Both the position numbers and the translations under genes were made by a program. The notes below the pieces were generated by a model. The model was not told where the DNA came from. It did not search any database and saw only the letters and a list, made by a program, of their open reading frames with translations. A stretch of 64,000 nucleotides of DNA, from the NCBI RefSeq assembly GCF_047663525.1, contig NC_092606.1:4338501-4402500 (forward strand). The letters run 5' to 3'. This document shows, in pieces, positions 14,009-27,168 of the stretch; the first letter of the stretch is position 1; each line of letters begins with the position of its first letter. This DNA is from Anas platyrhynchos. Lineage: Eukaryota > Chordata > Aves > Anseriformes > Anatidae.

Positions 14009-16797
14009 CTGCAGGAAAGAGATGTTATAAGCAACCAGAAGATTAAAATGTTGGCTGTTCAAGAGGCCAGGTTCCTGGGAGAATAGGACTGTTTCTGTAA
14101 AGTAACCCAATGGAAATATTGCTTTGATAACACTACTAAATAATTTAATTAATTTTGTATTATTTGTATTGCTTTCCAGATTTTTGTGAATTGGTTTATG
14201 ATACTACTGTTCCAATAACAAAGAAGAAAACCAGGAAAGACTGTTTAAATTAGCAAGTAACTGAGCTGGTGGGAGAAAATAGCTTACAGTAGCAGACTAC
14301 TGGGTACCTCCAGCTTCTCAGACACTGCCCCAAATAGCAGTCATCATATTTCCTCACTGGTTTACATTTACTGAAGTAATTAGGCTTCTGCATCTAAGTG
14401 CCAGCTGCAGAGCCTGACACACAGAACAGGTCAAAGCTGCAAATAACTGGCCCCACACTTAATCTGTCTGCCAAAAAAAAAAGGATCCTAACAGGATCCT
14501 CCTGGCTTTTGTCTCGCCATTCAGGATCATTCACTTTTGCTCCAGTGGTGACCTCAGACTCTTAAGAGAGGCATCTGAGCTATTCCAATAACTGCCATTT
14601 TCTTCCTGTGTTTCTCCCAAACAGGAGTCACCAAACTTTCTGGCAACATAAACAGGATTTTTATTATTTTTTTTTTTTAACATGAACAAAGAACATGCTA
14701 GAAACTGAGCCAAAACCCCAAAATAACTTAGCTGAGAAGCTCAGGCTGCCACAGTAATATGAAGCAGCCACTATAAGATCTAGCACCATTACAAATTGGA
14801 AATCCTTTATCTTAAACATGACATAATTTCAGCTACTTGAGCTCCTTGTTTATGGAAAAGCAGTGAGCAAAGCTGGCCAACAATAGCGTGATGGGGTCTA
14901 ATGCTATTGGTATTGCGAGGGACTGTAGGACTCAGTACAAGAGAAACCAGAAATCTGTTCACAAGAAAGCATTCTGTTATGTGGCCACCAAGGAAATCAT
15001 TCACAGCAGAGAAAAGCATTGTTCTTCGGGACAGATGAAATGTAGAGTTCTGAAGACTAATACTAATACATTTCATAAGCTTGGAAGAAGGGGAACTATT
15101 TGCTTTACTTGTTGTTTAATAGTACGTGTCATAAAAAAATATTAGATATCACTAATTTACTGGTAAGCCTTATTGTACATGAGAAAACAATGGGCCATTG
15201 TTGCTGTGCTGTTGTTTTGGGGAGGGGGATTTGCTTTTAAAGCAAGTTTACTCTAAATGCATACTGAAAACCACGTAAGTCAAGCACGATGAACTTAAGA
15301 TCCAAGGAGAAACACTTAAATGATGTTGCTTCAACAAGCAGAAGTAGCATTTTATCTCAGAACTTTTGGTCAGCTGCTTCCCCATTTGTGGGAATCTCCG
15401 TAACGGCCTGTGTACCTCTAATAACAACTTCTAAATAATTTCAAGAGAAATATTTTAAGCATTTTAAAAGACCAAAGCTCTAGATCCTCCTTGGAACAGT
15501 ATTTTTCTACCTTTTTTTCATTTTTTTTTTCACCTAAACTATTTTCACAAATCAAACGCCTTCCTTAGAAGACGTCCAGGGACACCAAGGGAGCCCATGA
15601 ACCACAGGCTGAAACCACTCCTTAGGTTAAATGAAAATGAATGCAAAGTGGAGCTCTCTCTGTTTAGAAGTTCCTAAATATAAAATCTTTAAGCAAAATG
15701 AAATCTCTCTCAACTCCAATTCCTTCTCCCTTTCATCTCTTCCTCTTACTCAGAGTCTGTGGTTTCCTGGACCCCGTGAGCATGCAAGTTTCAAAAGCTG
15801 GTGTTGATCTACTCCAGGAAACCAAACATCTAACGTTTTGCTTTCTGGCACAGGTTTTGTCAGCTCCCTCCTACTAGCAGAAAGAAACAGTCTAAACTTT
15901 CTGACATGTAGAAACCCCTGCAAACTATCTGAAGTAACTTACTCAATGCACCCTCTTTTAACAGCAGCAACTGTACTGCCTTTTTCTGTTTCTTTGGGGA
16001 AACTACATTGATCATCTTGCATTTGCAAATGTTCAGCAATTTGAAAAACATTATCTGTAATTTGGAAGAAAATCCTCGACATTTAACACCAGACACAAAT
16101 CAACCACATCAGATTTCCTGCTTAGTCTCTTCAGTAGCATTCCTTCAGAGATGCTTGCCTCAGCTATTACACAAATACTCCAATGACACAACTTGCCTGG
16201 AGACTAAAACACCCTATTGATAAGATGCTTGGGGCATCTAGGAGTCTACGAAGCAAGATAAGGAAATTAATCCTTCACATGAGTGGCTGTGAAGATCAGT
16301 GATGCTTAGATCTCCCGTTGATTGAGGTGCAGTACCATGTTATATATAGTTTGCTAAACTTGACTATCGGAAACAGTTATAACCAGGAAGCCCTGGGCTC
16401 TTTTCATCACTGTCATCTTGCTCTGTATTTGGGCCACAAGGTTATTTTTGTTTGCTAATTATGAAAGTACAAATGCAGCGGCATTTCAGGTGCATTATTG
16501 TTTTCTTATATAGCAACAAACTTCTGGCAAAGTAGGGTTATTCTGAAAAATACCTACGAGGAACGATAGATATCAAAAAATGCTTGTGTGCCATTGTGAC
16601 CAACACATTTTGTTAATATATTTTGCCTTGAAGAAAGTGGTTAGTACCTTGCTGAGCCGAGATTCAAAGGCCAGTGAAGTCGAGGACTTGGATGTCTTCA
16701 TTCCTGCTGAGGTGGTGGTGGAAAGCGACTTTCCTCTGTCAACCCCATGACTTGGTTGCCTTGCCACTGCATTCCAAGGCCTGGCAGTACTCTTCAT
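13873..16797 (-). CDS. SPECC1: SPECC1 (cytospin-B), first two coding exons, partial gene
   Basis: N-terminal part of cytospin-B, a coiled-coil protein with a C-terminal calponin-homology domain linked to actin and microtubule organisation. Two exons on the minus strand join in frame (50 codons, then 45 codons plus one base) and read through the family signature [15 protein letters not shown] followed by LKRASSDD and [12 protein letters not shown], which I recognise from vertebrate SPECC1 rather than SPECC1L. The segment is basic and Ser/Thr-rich with no folded domain, as expected for this end of the protein. The intron between the exons (14009-16647) is 2.6 kb and shows nothing else clear. 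The large exon that follows in mammals, encoding the start of the coiled coils, is not in the 13.9 kb to the left, so the gene continues outside the window. The first exons and promoter should lie to the right, perhaps at the CpG island shared with TIMM22. Confidence 0.88.
16648..16797 (-). CDS. SPECC1: SPECC1 coding exon 1 (start codon exon)
   Basis: Codes residues 1-50, from the ATG at 16797 to a consensus donor (AAG|GTACTA, phase 0). The exon itself probably begins at 16833, where a T-rich tract ending in AG (about 16834-16848) forms an acceptor. That leaves 36 bases of 5' UTR and means at least one untranslated exon lies further right. The residues around [13 protein letters not shown] match the family closely; the first 30 residues are divergent, which is normal for this protein. 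Confidence 0.87.
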
Positions 16798-19700
16798 TTT
16801 TTTTTCCCCCCCAAATAACTCAGTTTACAGCCCCTAAAAAAAAAAAAGAATGGAAAAAAGAAGGTTTTATATAAACTGAAAGATAAAAAGAGAAGCAGAG
16901 ATATTTAACACATTTAAAGGGCTGAAGAGGACAGGTCAAGCTTTATTCCTTCTCCTATAAAAATAAAAACTCCACTTACTCAGCCCAGAGAATCCTTCAG
17001 AGCAGGCTGCAGCCACTCAGATTTTTAATGCTGGCTGGTAATGAAACAACACAGAAGGAACAGTGACTTTTGTTTGCACTGTACAAGCCAGAAACCTCTG
17101 TCAGCCACAGAACACCTACAAATGCTGAAGCACAACAAAAGAAAAACTGAGGACACTGACATGCAGAAATCCATAGCAACTGACGACAACTGTGGCATAA
17201 AAAGAAAACTATTTCTCTTACTATTAGATTTAGCATCTAATAATCACTTTATGAAAGTCACAAGAAACAAGTTTCCTCGGTTGTGCAAAGAATATCTTTA
17301 ACTTGGAGTCATCCAGAGAAGCAGTTGATGTTGCCACAATGATTAAAAAGATGTTTCATAATACCAAGATTTACAAAATGTGGTAAAAATACCAACTTCC
17401 TTGCAAACAGAAAAAAAAAAATAAATAAAATCAATGCACACAACCAAAACCAGATCCACTATTCCTTAGAGATAAGCTTCTGCAAGAGAGAAATCCTGCC
17501 AGGAATCAGCAAATAGAAGTCAATTTCTTTTTTTGGATATAGATGAATAAATTTAATCTGCCAGCAAGAACAACGAGCGTTTCTCTCAGTAAGCAGACCG
17601 CTGCCAATTAAATAGCTAACTCAACTCTCGTAGATCTAAATATGTGCACTTTCAGCCAGCCATCGCCCAATCCAAACCAGAAGCAGAATAAAATAATTAT
17701 ATTTAAAATCCCACAAGCCTGCTGGGCTGCAAGTTGGAGGGAGGGGAGATTGCCTGGTATCTCGTCGCTTCCCCCCCTCTTCGGCATGAGCAACATTAGT
17801 CTTCTGCAGCTTCAATTTCTAAAATAGACACAGGATGTATTTGCACACCAGTTTTGCGTAGGCAGAAGCTAGCTTGCATCTTTCTGAGCTGAACAGGTAC
17901 CCAAGATCTACAGAGAGATCAATATCTAGAGTCTCAGCGAGGGGAAAGCACCCAGTAAGCAGTACGCTGGTTATCATGTAGGAGTCCAGCTGGGCTGGTG
18001 TGAGCTCAGACAGCAACCCTCCGGGAGAGATACCAAAATATTTTTCCCTTGCTGAGACAGTAGAAGGGGTTAGATCACGTCCCGTATCACACGATTTGCT
18101 CTGTGCGTTATTTCACGTTCACAAACAGGAACGCTCACTGGGCACAGGGAAGAGAAACCACTTTGGGGCCAAGTCAGTGCCCATGCTGGGCACTGACAGC
18201 ACCGTCCTGGTGCCACGACGGGCTGCTTCAGGAGCGTTTTGCAGCACAGAGGCAGCAGGACATGCCAAGTGCTCTGCCACTGTCCACAGAGAACAAAGCT
18301 AGCGACTGGCGGGTCCTGCTGATCCTCGCTGCCTCTTGCAGGGAAGGCTGCCTACTTTCTACACAGCTCTAACCTGCCAGCTCCTACATACAGAAATAAA
18401 AAAGTTAGTAGCGCTAACTAGTCACTCCTGCATTACAATTCTTAACGCAGGCAGCACAAAGCCATCATCGATCCCATCAGAGGTGAGAGCAGCACTGCCT
18501 TTGTCGATGGTGATTCTGATGGCTTGGCTCCTTTTATTTTTGTAAAGCCTGGACAGATCTGTAAGCTGTACTACAGCAGAAAATGTTTAGCATTCTCGGA
18601 GTTCACGATCTACCTTAACAAGCTTTGGTGCTTTGCACATATTTAATAAGCCATTTTATAATGAGCACGCCATTCACTGTATTTATATGGGTGAACAAGC
18701 AATTACACATGCAAACTATCTTCCTGATTAATCTCCAAATTATGCAGATTTGGGGTTTTGTAGAGTCAGTGGTTGCACATACCCTCTGGATTTCTTCATA
18801 ACTATCTCATACTTTCCTGCCTTAAGCTGCACAGATGCTTTCTTGATATCCAAACGAATTTAATTTTGAGTCACTCGTGGCATTTCAAGCTGCAGTGGAG
18901 TGATATGCTCATTAGGCCACGAAGCTGGAAGTGAAAGGAGGAGGTACTAAAAAAAAAAAAAAAGCAACAAAAACCACACACAAGAAACCCAGCCAGTAGC
19001 CTGAAGCAAACCAGCTTTTTCATGTAATGATAGCTGAATTGTGCCATGTGGATTTAATAGTATCGCACCACATCAAGCAGATAAAACTAAAACTGAGAAG
19101 AGGACATTTGGATTTGGTTTTCCACATATTTATACGGGACTCATCATCTATAAAATATGGAGGCAATGCTTCTGATGTCATTGACTAACCTGAACCTGTG
19201 CTGCAGATAAAAGGTTTCAGTCTCTGAAGTAGAATCCCAACACTTTCCACAAGCCTTACTTCAAAGAATAAAGCCGAGTTTCACACATATTAAGCTGCTC
19301 TCATTCCTAGACAGGTGACACACATTTATTAGAGGTACTGCTTTGGGAGTAGTACAAAATAAACTACTTTCCAAAAAAGAAAAAAAATCATCCTACTGTG
19401 CTTTGATGCGAGCAGGAAATATATTCTAAGAGTCAACCTCTGCTTTTTCTACCCTCAAAATTCAATTTATTGCACTACAAAAAAAAAAAAATCAAAAAGG
19501 TTTTGTGGATGTTACAAGCAGTTAGAGCAATGGGAAACCCCAGAAGGTCAGTATCATGCAATGGCTCAGTAGGAAGGATAAATGTGCTGAAAAAAATGTG
19601 TAAGGACGGAGTGCTACTAGTACAAACTATTAATATATCCTAGTACCTAACAAAGGCAGCCACTGAAGGACACCTGAATGCACCCTTCCGTCCCAAATCT

Positions 19701-20995
19701 TAAACTGGGCAGTCTTTGCATTGCTCAGTGGCAGCCTCTGCTTCCTGATGTGGTTTTCAGGGTGAGGTTGGTAGCAGCAGCTTGTGCAGGCCGTTCCTTC
19801 TGAGCTGCAGAAATGACTTTGAAAGCAGCTGATCATCGTCAACTGTATCATCATAAACTAGCCCTGAGTGAGAGCTTGGGAAGGGGATCACCACTGACTT
19901 CCCATCACAGCTGAATGAATCCTGAACAATTGTCCCTTCCACAAGTCAGGGCAAACGCAGCGCTTGTGCATGTATTCGTATTGGAACCACTGCAATAAAG
20001 GCGATTTTCGACACCCTTTATGACCCCACCTTCCAAGCTGTGTGCATCTGCAGAACTGCGCGCAGGTAACAGCTCCCAGTTAGCTTAGAATGTATGGATA
20101 GAGGCAAGGCTGCTGTGTTTTAAATAAATGACAGCATTCCCCATTCAGAAGAACCCCAGAGAGATTATGACATGATCTCTAGGCTACCCACAAAGAAACC
20201 TGAAAAAGAGAACAGCAGCAAAAAAAAAGCAGCTTTACACAAGGGATGCAGCCAAGTTACTTCTGCAAATACAAAGCCAAAATCACTACTTTTACACCAA
20301 CTACGTCTCAGTACGTTTCAGATGAGACATGTTTCTGTTCACTTTCCTGGAAGATGACTCTCCAAGCAAACTCTGGAGCTCTGCAATTTCAATTCTCATT
20401 TCTTTCTTAGCGTTTTACAGGGACTAGTGGCCACAATCAAACCCGTGTCATACACTCTGCTTAAAGACGAGCTCAGGTGGAAGCTGGAGACAAGCAGCAG
20501 TGCCACGTCGAAGTAAGTGGGGGTTCGTGCCAGGGCCATGTTGCTTCAGAGCAGCAAAGTCAGTTCCATCACCAGTAATTTTCAGAATAAGAGTGCAGGT
20601 GTTGTGTTTGAAATAAATCTTTTGTATTCAAAACTGCTGGTGTCTGAGTGCCCCTCTCCTCCGAAACAGGTGCTGCAAATGAAATAATTGAAGGGTTCAT
20701 AAAAATGGAAAGCTGGTCCTGACAGAGCCTTTGCTCTCGGTAATCCTCAGAATTCCCTGCAGGCATCAGGCTTTGAAAATTCAGGCCATAATATATAGCT
20801 CGTCCTTTCTCACTTGTATTTTTAAAAGGTCTTTGGCAATTTTTGATGTGGACTGTTTTGGCAGTTGTCAGAAGTCTTGCAGTGGAAAGACGGTCCATTT
20901 TACTTCAAATTTTATTGTTTTATTAAAGATGGAAAACCTAGACATCTGTTATTAGTCAGTCCACATGAATATATTAATAAAGGCCCGAGAACCAG

Positions 20996-21035
20996 CCTGG
21001 AATATTTCCCATTTTACGGCTAGAAAAACTGGATT
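20996..21035. repeat. possible MIR/CORE-SINE relic
   Basis: The text CCCATTTTACGGCTAG followed by AAAAACTGG resembles the MIR core (CCCATTTTACAGATGAGGAA) at a level expected for a very old insertion. Only this short core is visible, so the call is tentative. Confidence 0.3.
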
Positions 21036-22879
21036 AAGAATTTATCCTGACTCTCGCAGGCAGGCAGCATCAGCAGAAACAACCTAGGTCTCTTGGATCT
21101 CAAGGCTTGGCTATCCATCAAAGGAGTAACTCACCAGCCTCGTAGAACAAACTAGGGAACACTCTGCTGGCCGCCAAATGCTGCTTTACTCCCAATAACT
21201 AGAAAAAGAATGGATAGGTTGAACTGAGTGATGACAAGCAGTATTATTTTACGGCCAAGAAAGCTAGCAGTTACACTAGTAAGTAAACGAAATTCATTAA
21301 CATCTGCAGAAATTAATTTACACAGAAAAATCCCTTAGAGGGACGGGAATAGGCAGGGTTTGTCTGTACCCCACGTATTTAAAGAATTTGGGTTTTGGTG
21401 ATCGTGTTTGTGTGTGATGCTACCCAACAGGACAGTCAAATTAGAGCAGAGCCATTGGCATGCTGTGGCAAAGCCAATGAAAAAAAGATTTATGAGCATC
21501 CCTTACTAGATCTGGAAAGTAACATACAGGTGGCAGGTTCACTGAGACCTGTGAATGCCCAGCGCTTCTGACAAAGGAGGTCGGAGGCACCAACTCTGCA
21601 GGCCGGGCTCTCCAAGGACAGACATCCGTGACTTCACTGGGTTAAAAACCCCAATCCCCAGTGCCATTTCCCTCTAATTCTGCTACTTTTATTACATCAA
21701 AAAGTCAGACTAGTCCAGGACCTTTCTTACAAATTCTCATGAAATCAAAACAAAATTCTCTTCCTTCCTTTCTCTCTTTTTTTTTTTCTTTGCCATGTGA
21801 GACTTGCATCATGCTTCCACTGTCTTCCTCCTGACCTGATCAAGCTCTTTTCAGACAAACTGCCGACCAGAACAGGAACACCCAGCAGGTTCAGGAAGCT
21901 GTACAGCCTTTCCTAGCAGCCAGCTGGAAGCTCTGTGGCAGGACAGCCACTGATGCTAAGACAGGATGCCTTTCTGCCTTTCACTTCAATCCATTTTTAA
22001 CAACGTTCAGGCTCGACAGATGCTCCCGTGTGACTCATCGGGATTTCGTAGCTGATGCCAGGGTCGCAAACCAGGGAAGCTGACAGTCCCATACAGTAAC
22101 TGCCCACGTGGAGGTAGCACACAAAACCCATCTGGAAATAAGACTGGGCTAGCAATTAAAAACAACCCACTTACTCCCTTGTGGTCATCATTAGCAACTT
22201 TGCCAAGCCATCATTCATTTCAGCTCCACGTCTGTATTTCTGTATCTAACACGTCCCCTTTTTCCTCTAGCTGCTGTTAGCCTGGACGACACCGAAAACA
22301 AGGCATCTCCGTGCAACCCTCCTCCATTGCTCTTCCAAGCAGAGACACTTGCAGGATTTTTTCCTGGTACAAAGTTTAGCTTTCATTAGAATTGGATTTA
22401 GAAGCCCACAAAAATCACAAGCCAGACCACCCTCTTCCACCCAAAAGCAAACCAGAGGAACAGACAAGACGTGTCCATTTCCCAGCACCTCACCCCTAAT
22501 GCTTTCACCGGCCACAGAAACAGAAAATCAATTTCAAACCTGACCCTGATCACCTGGACAGCTGCTTCCTCTGGTCTACCTCAGCAGACTTGCTTTCCAA
22601 TCTCATTTGCACCTGAGTTTTCATGTTTTGCTGGTAAAGTATAAGAAGACAAGACAACACTTGGAAATTTTCATGTCCAGACTGCATGTTACAGCAGGGA
22701 AAACTCGGTTGGTTTTATGCATGCCTCAAGCGAAGGTGTTTTCATGGTTATTATTTTTAACTTTCAAGAGCGGAGAAAAATGTAGAGTAATAATTCAGCC
22801 AGACAGTTAAAGCATCCAAGTGTTTTTGCAAGAAGTTAAAAATGTAGGTGAATTTTAGATAGAAAACAACTACACAGAA

Positions 22880-22930
22880 ATGAAGAAACAAGCCCAAGGT
22901 CACCCAGCTAATCACTGGGAGAATACAAAA
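22880..22930. repeat. possible MIR/CORE-SINE relic
   Basis: The segment GCCCAAGGTCACCCAGCTAA followed by TCACTGGGAGAAT closely follows the well-known MIR stretch with CCCAAGGTCACACAGCTAGT. The flanks are too decayed to mark ends. Confidence 0.45.
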
Positions 22931-25900
22931 CAAGAAACCAGCCCAAGGAGTTAACCAGCAGTAGTTGTGATATGGCTTCAGGAGCACATCTTCAGCATCT
23001 TCTTTTAAGGTTGTCTGAAGATTGTACCCTCATATGCAGAATGCCTTAAATGAAAACAAAACACACAGTCCTGCAGGACTCCTAAAAAACTTCGAAGAGA
23101 GCTTTTAACATGGCATCAGATGGGAATTTCAGAGCACAGGGCTCCCCTTCCTCTCTACATTACAAACAACTGCTGCAGAGCCAGTCCCTGTCTCCAAAGG
23201 CACTTTCTTTACCTGTGGTTACAGTGGTAAGAAAATCTCTCATTTCTGTGTTGTTTAAAGTGTTTCTTGCTTATTTCCTTACCATTCATGATTTTCTAAA
23301 TGGAAATTTATTAACCAGTATATAAATATACCAAATGGTTATGAGCACTTGTAAATAGCAGCAGAAATGGTCTAGGCAAAGACAGCTCCAGGTAGCCACA
23401 AATGACAGCTTTCTGGCCATCAACTTCCCAAACCATCCCAACCAGACTGCCAGGCTCCAGGTCAGCCACTGCAGGCCTCCAGTTCTCAACATGGCTGAAA
23501 ATAAAATCCTCTCTTCCCACAGCAGCCGTTAGGGTCACTGATGATTTTTCCAGGCACGGACGGATGAGAGCAGCACAAAACCTCCCGTCCATCCTCCCAC
23601 ACAGAAGCTCTCCCTGGAGGTTTAATTTGCGATTTTTTTATGCTTAGTTAGATCTCAAAGAATGCAGAAATCACAACAAAACCCTCATGGGTGCATATGG
23701 ACAAAGGATACACTTAGCTGTATTTCCCTTGTCCTCATCCTACATTACTGGCCGTTTAGAAGACAGGAAAAAATCAGGCAGCTTTGCTACTTCTCTAGCT
23801 AAAATACCCAGAAATGTCATCCAGCAGTGACTGATGCTTAAAAAAAAATAAATAAATTCAAGCCAAAGCTGTACTCTGAAATGGCTGGGAACCATCTCCC
23901 CCAGTAATCTAAATGCTGGTTGTACATGGATATTCGATTTTCTCCTCCACCCTCGCACTGATTATCTAACCAGTCACCACCACGCATCTCAGAAGAGAAG
24001 CTATGCTTCCTCCCTGCGACCCCTGATCTTACAAACACGGGGATAAGGAAACAAAAATAGCAACTGATCTGTAATTTTTTGTGCTTGTGAAGCCTTCCAG
24101 AAGACAGCAGCAGCAGCTACCGGCTGGATGGGACAAAACCTGAAGAGGTTGTGAAGCACAGCAGGGTGCTGGCCATCAGCAAACCCCCACCGCGCTTCTC
24201 TGGTGCACGTGGATGTTGTCTCAGTGAGGCTGAAATGACAGAGGACTGACAAGATCTTTCACTAACTTCAGGGCAGAGACGTGGACTTGAACGTGGCAAT
24301 TCTGAATCATGCACACCACGTTACCAATGGCTGTGTGCAAGGGAAGAAACTCAACCAGAAGGGAAAGGACGGGAGCACGCGTTCGTGGGCGGCATGTTCT
24401 CAGGCTGGAGCAGTAAAGGAAAGCATGGAGCAGTGCAATGCTGCACAGAGGTTTTATGTTTGGTATATTGCAGATGGGAACAAGATGGTTTAGAACCATT
24501 CCAAGGTCACTGCTGCCCAGTAACCCAGGTTGTCTAACTGCTGTCCCGGGGAACACAGCACAAACTGGCTAACACATCTCCTTTGGCCAACAAGGAGGAG
24601 GAAAAGGTTTCATTTCAGATCGAGCAAGAGCTGTGTAATTGCTGAAGAAATGAAGAATAATTACAAGTGGTTTGCCGGGTAATTACCTGCCATTACATTT
24701 TCCTGTAGCACAGGGGGGTAGCTACATGTACAAGAAAGGGAAGGCAGGATGCTGTGTTAGCATGGCAGACATGCCCAGCGTGCCGCTACGTAGTTATCCG
24801 GCCCGGTGCGTGCACACACACTCGCAGGTCCCACCTGCTCGAAGCATCCATGGATGACACCGCCGTCAGTACACCGGCTTGGGATTCCACCCAATTCTAT
24901 CCTCAGCTCCATCACAGTTTTCCTGTACTACCTCAGCCATTTCCCATTTATAGGAACAGGCTCAGTCCCTACACAGCAGGTTTACGAAGACAAACACATG
25001 AATGAGCAGCATTCACGTGCCTTGCAAAGAAACCCCACTGAAAAGCAAAGTAAAAATGAGAGATCAACATCTGTCCCAGAGCGCACGACAACCCCACAGA
25101 CCGCCGCATGCTGGGATGTTTCCCTGGCTCCTCTTTTCCATTCATCACGATGCAGAGAAATAATAGAGACCTGGGAGCTATCCCTAAAGGAAATGTTTGT
25201 CCTCCAGTAAGTGCAGAGCTGGTCACATATTAGCTGCAATAAATGGGCAGCTTCTGAACTTCTATGAGTGGTGATGTGAACTAACTGAAAGGTTTCTTTG
25301 GGAAGATGACAGCAGCAGCAAATTCCAAAACTGCAGGAGAAAATAGAGGACTTTTGCATTTTTGAAATATACTGAAGAGAAACAGAACAGATTTAAACAA
25401 TGCTATCAGGGGATTATGAGTACGATTTGAGGCCACTAAGGGAGCGGAAGGCCCACCTTGGTACACTGCATAATGAAAGGAAATTTTAGAACTGAGCCAA
25501 GAGAGGAGGTTGCACATGTGAGCATATTAGGTTGAGGCATTCCTGTGTTAGTTACCTGTCACGTTCTGCCAGTAAAACCCAGTGTATTTCAGCAAATCAG
25601 CCATCCTCTCTCCTGCTGAGCTTACAGGGACAGAAAGTACCTTATAATTTAGAGAGGGTGGAAGAGCAACATATGAAACAGTATTTGGGAGGGGAGACAA
25701 AGCATTAGGAGGGGACATCCAAAAGAACTTAAGACAGTACAAAAGACAGAGGTAGAGAATCCCTGCTTTCAAACCAGTTCCACCAGTAATCCCTCACTGC
25801 TCCGTACCCAGGGCTTAATTACCATCTCTATAACTGCAGAGCTATGTTACCTGCTATACAAACGCTGTTATTATTACTACTGCTATTACGATCGAGCTTC

Positions 25901-27151
25901 AGCCCAGAGACCAATTTTAAGGCCAACTGTTCGGCTGCTCCATGTAAAGGTCCTGCTGCGAATCCCAGCAGCTCTTTGCTCTGCTCTCACAAGGGGGGAG
26001 CCGCCTGGCACACTCTCCAGGGCTTTCGCTGCTCCCCCGCAGAGCAGCGAGCTGCCAAAGCTATTTGCTCAGCAGCTTGTTCCCTTCTGCCCTTTCCCGA
26101 CTGGACTACGGGAGCATGCAGTAGCAGAGGCAAGCGGGCTTGTGCTCCTGCTTGGTGCAACTGTTGGAGCACAGAGCTAAATTCCCGAAGAAAGGAGATA
26201 CAGGCACAGAAATCACTTCATCCCCTCTATCTCTAGACTCCACATAGCCGAGCAGAAGCAAACACAGCAGGCAGCTCTCCAGACTCACTTTTATGTTGTT
26301 GCAATGGCTTTTACATCACCCCCCCCAGCCCATTTTCTGCTAACACAGAATTGTTTGCACCGTACATTTCTTGTTTCCAGCAATTTAGTTATAATTAGGG
26401 AGATATTACGAAAAAGCATCGCTGAGCAAAACAGGTACATTCACTCCAGAATTACATTGCTGCTCCAACAACCCCACTAGAGATGATAACTCCCACCTTA
26501 AAAAATAAAATACTTACAGTAAAAGCTTGTCCTCTTTCCTGCATTAAGAAGAAAACTGTCTCCCACTAGCTTCTGACAGCATGTGCAAGCCAGACTGAAA
26601 ATTCAGGGCTTGAGTTCTTCCCTGAGAGGAAAACCACATTGCAGCGAGACACAGAGAGCTGCTTGAGAAATGATTCACATACGGAAGCAAGCTGGCTTCA
26701 CCAGCGCTTTGGCATTCAGCACACACGCGCACACACATATGCACACTTGCTTACTCAGGGGAAAGAGAAATATTATATTTTCATCAAAGCAAGGAAGATT
26801 TATGCAAGAAAGACGTTTATATCCCACTCCAAAACCCGAAGGTGCTTCATTCCACAAAGCAGGCAGTTGCTTTCAGGAGCTCCTCATCCCAGCAGCAGAG
26901 CTGGGCACTGGGCAGAGGGCACGAGCCCCAGCCTGGTCTGCGTGATCCAGTCAGGTGGGAACATGCGGTACCTACAGCGTAGGAAGGGCAAGGAGGGGAC
27001 AATAGCAAGAAGGCATTTTGCAGAGGAAATCACAGGGACAGCTTCCAGAAACTTTTATATTCCACACTAAATCTCTCCCACAGAATGCCAGCAGTCACAG
27101 CCAAAGCAGCTCACGACATTTTCCGTGCCATTGTTACAAAAAAATGAAAAG

Positions 27152-27168
27152 GTGTGTGTGTGTGTGTG
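27152..27168. repeat. (GT)n microsatellite
   Basis: About eight uninterrupted GT units within GC-mixed intronic DNA. Confidence 0.95.

Noticed and set aside
25844-26236. 130-codon frame starting with a leucine-rich, signal-peptide-like stretch
   Set aside because: The leucine run comes from a short TTATTATTACTACTGCTATTA-like tract; the rest is low-similarity Cys/Ser/Ala-rich sequence with a comparable frame on the other strand. No exon boundaries stand out.
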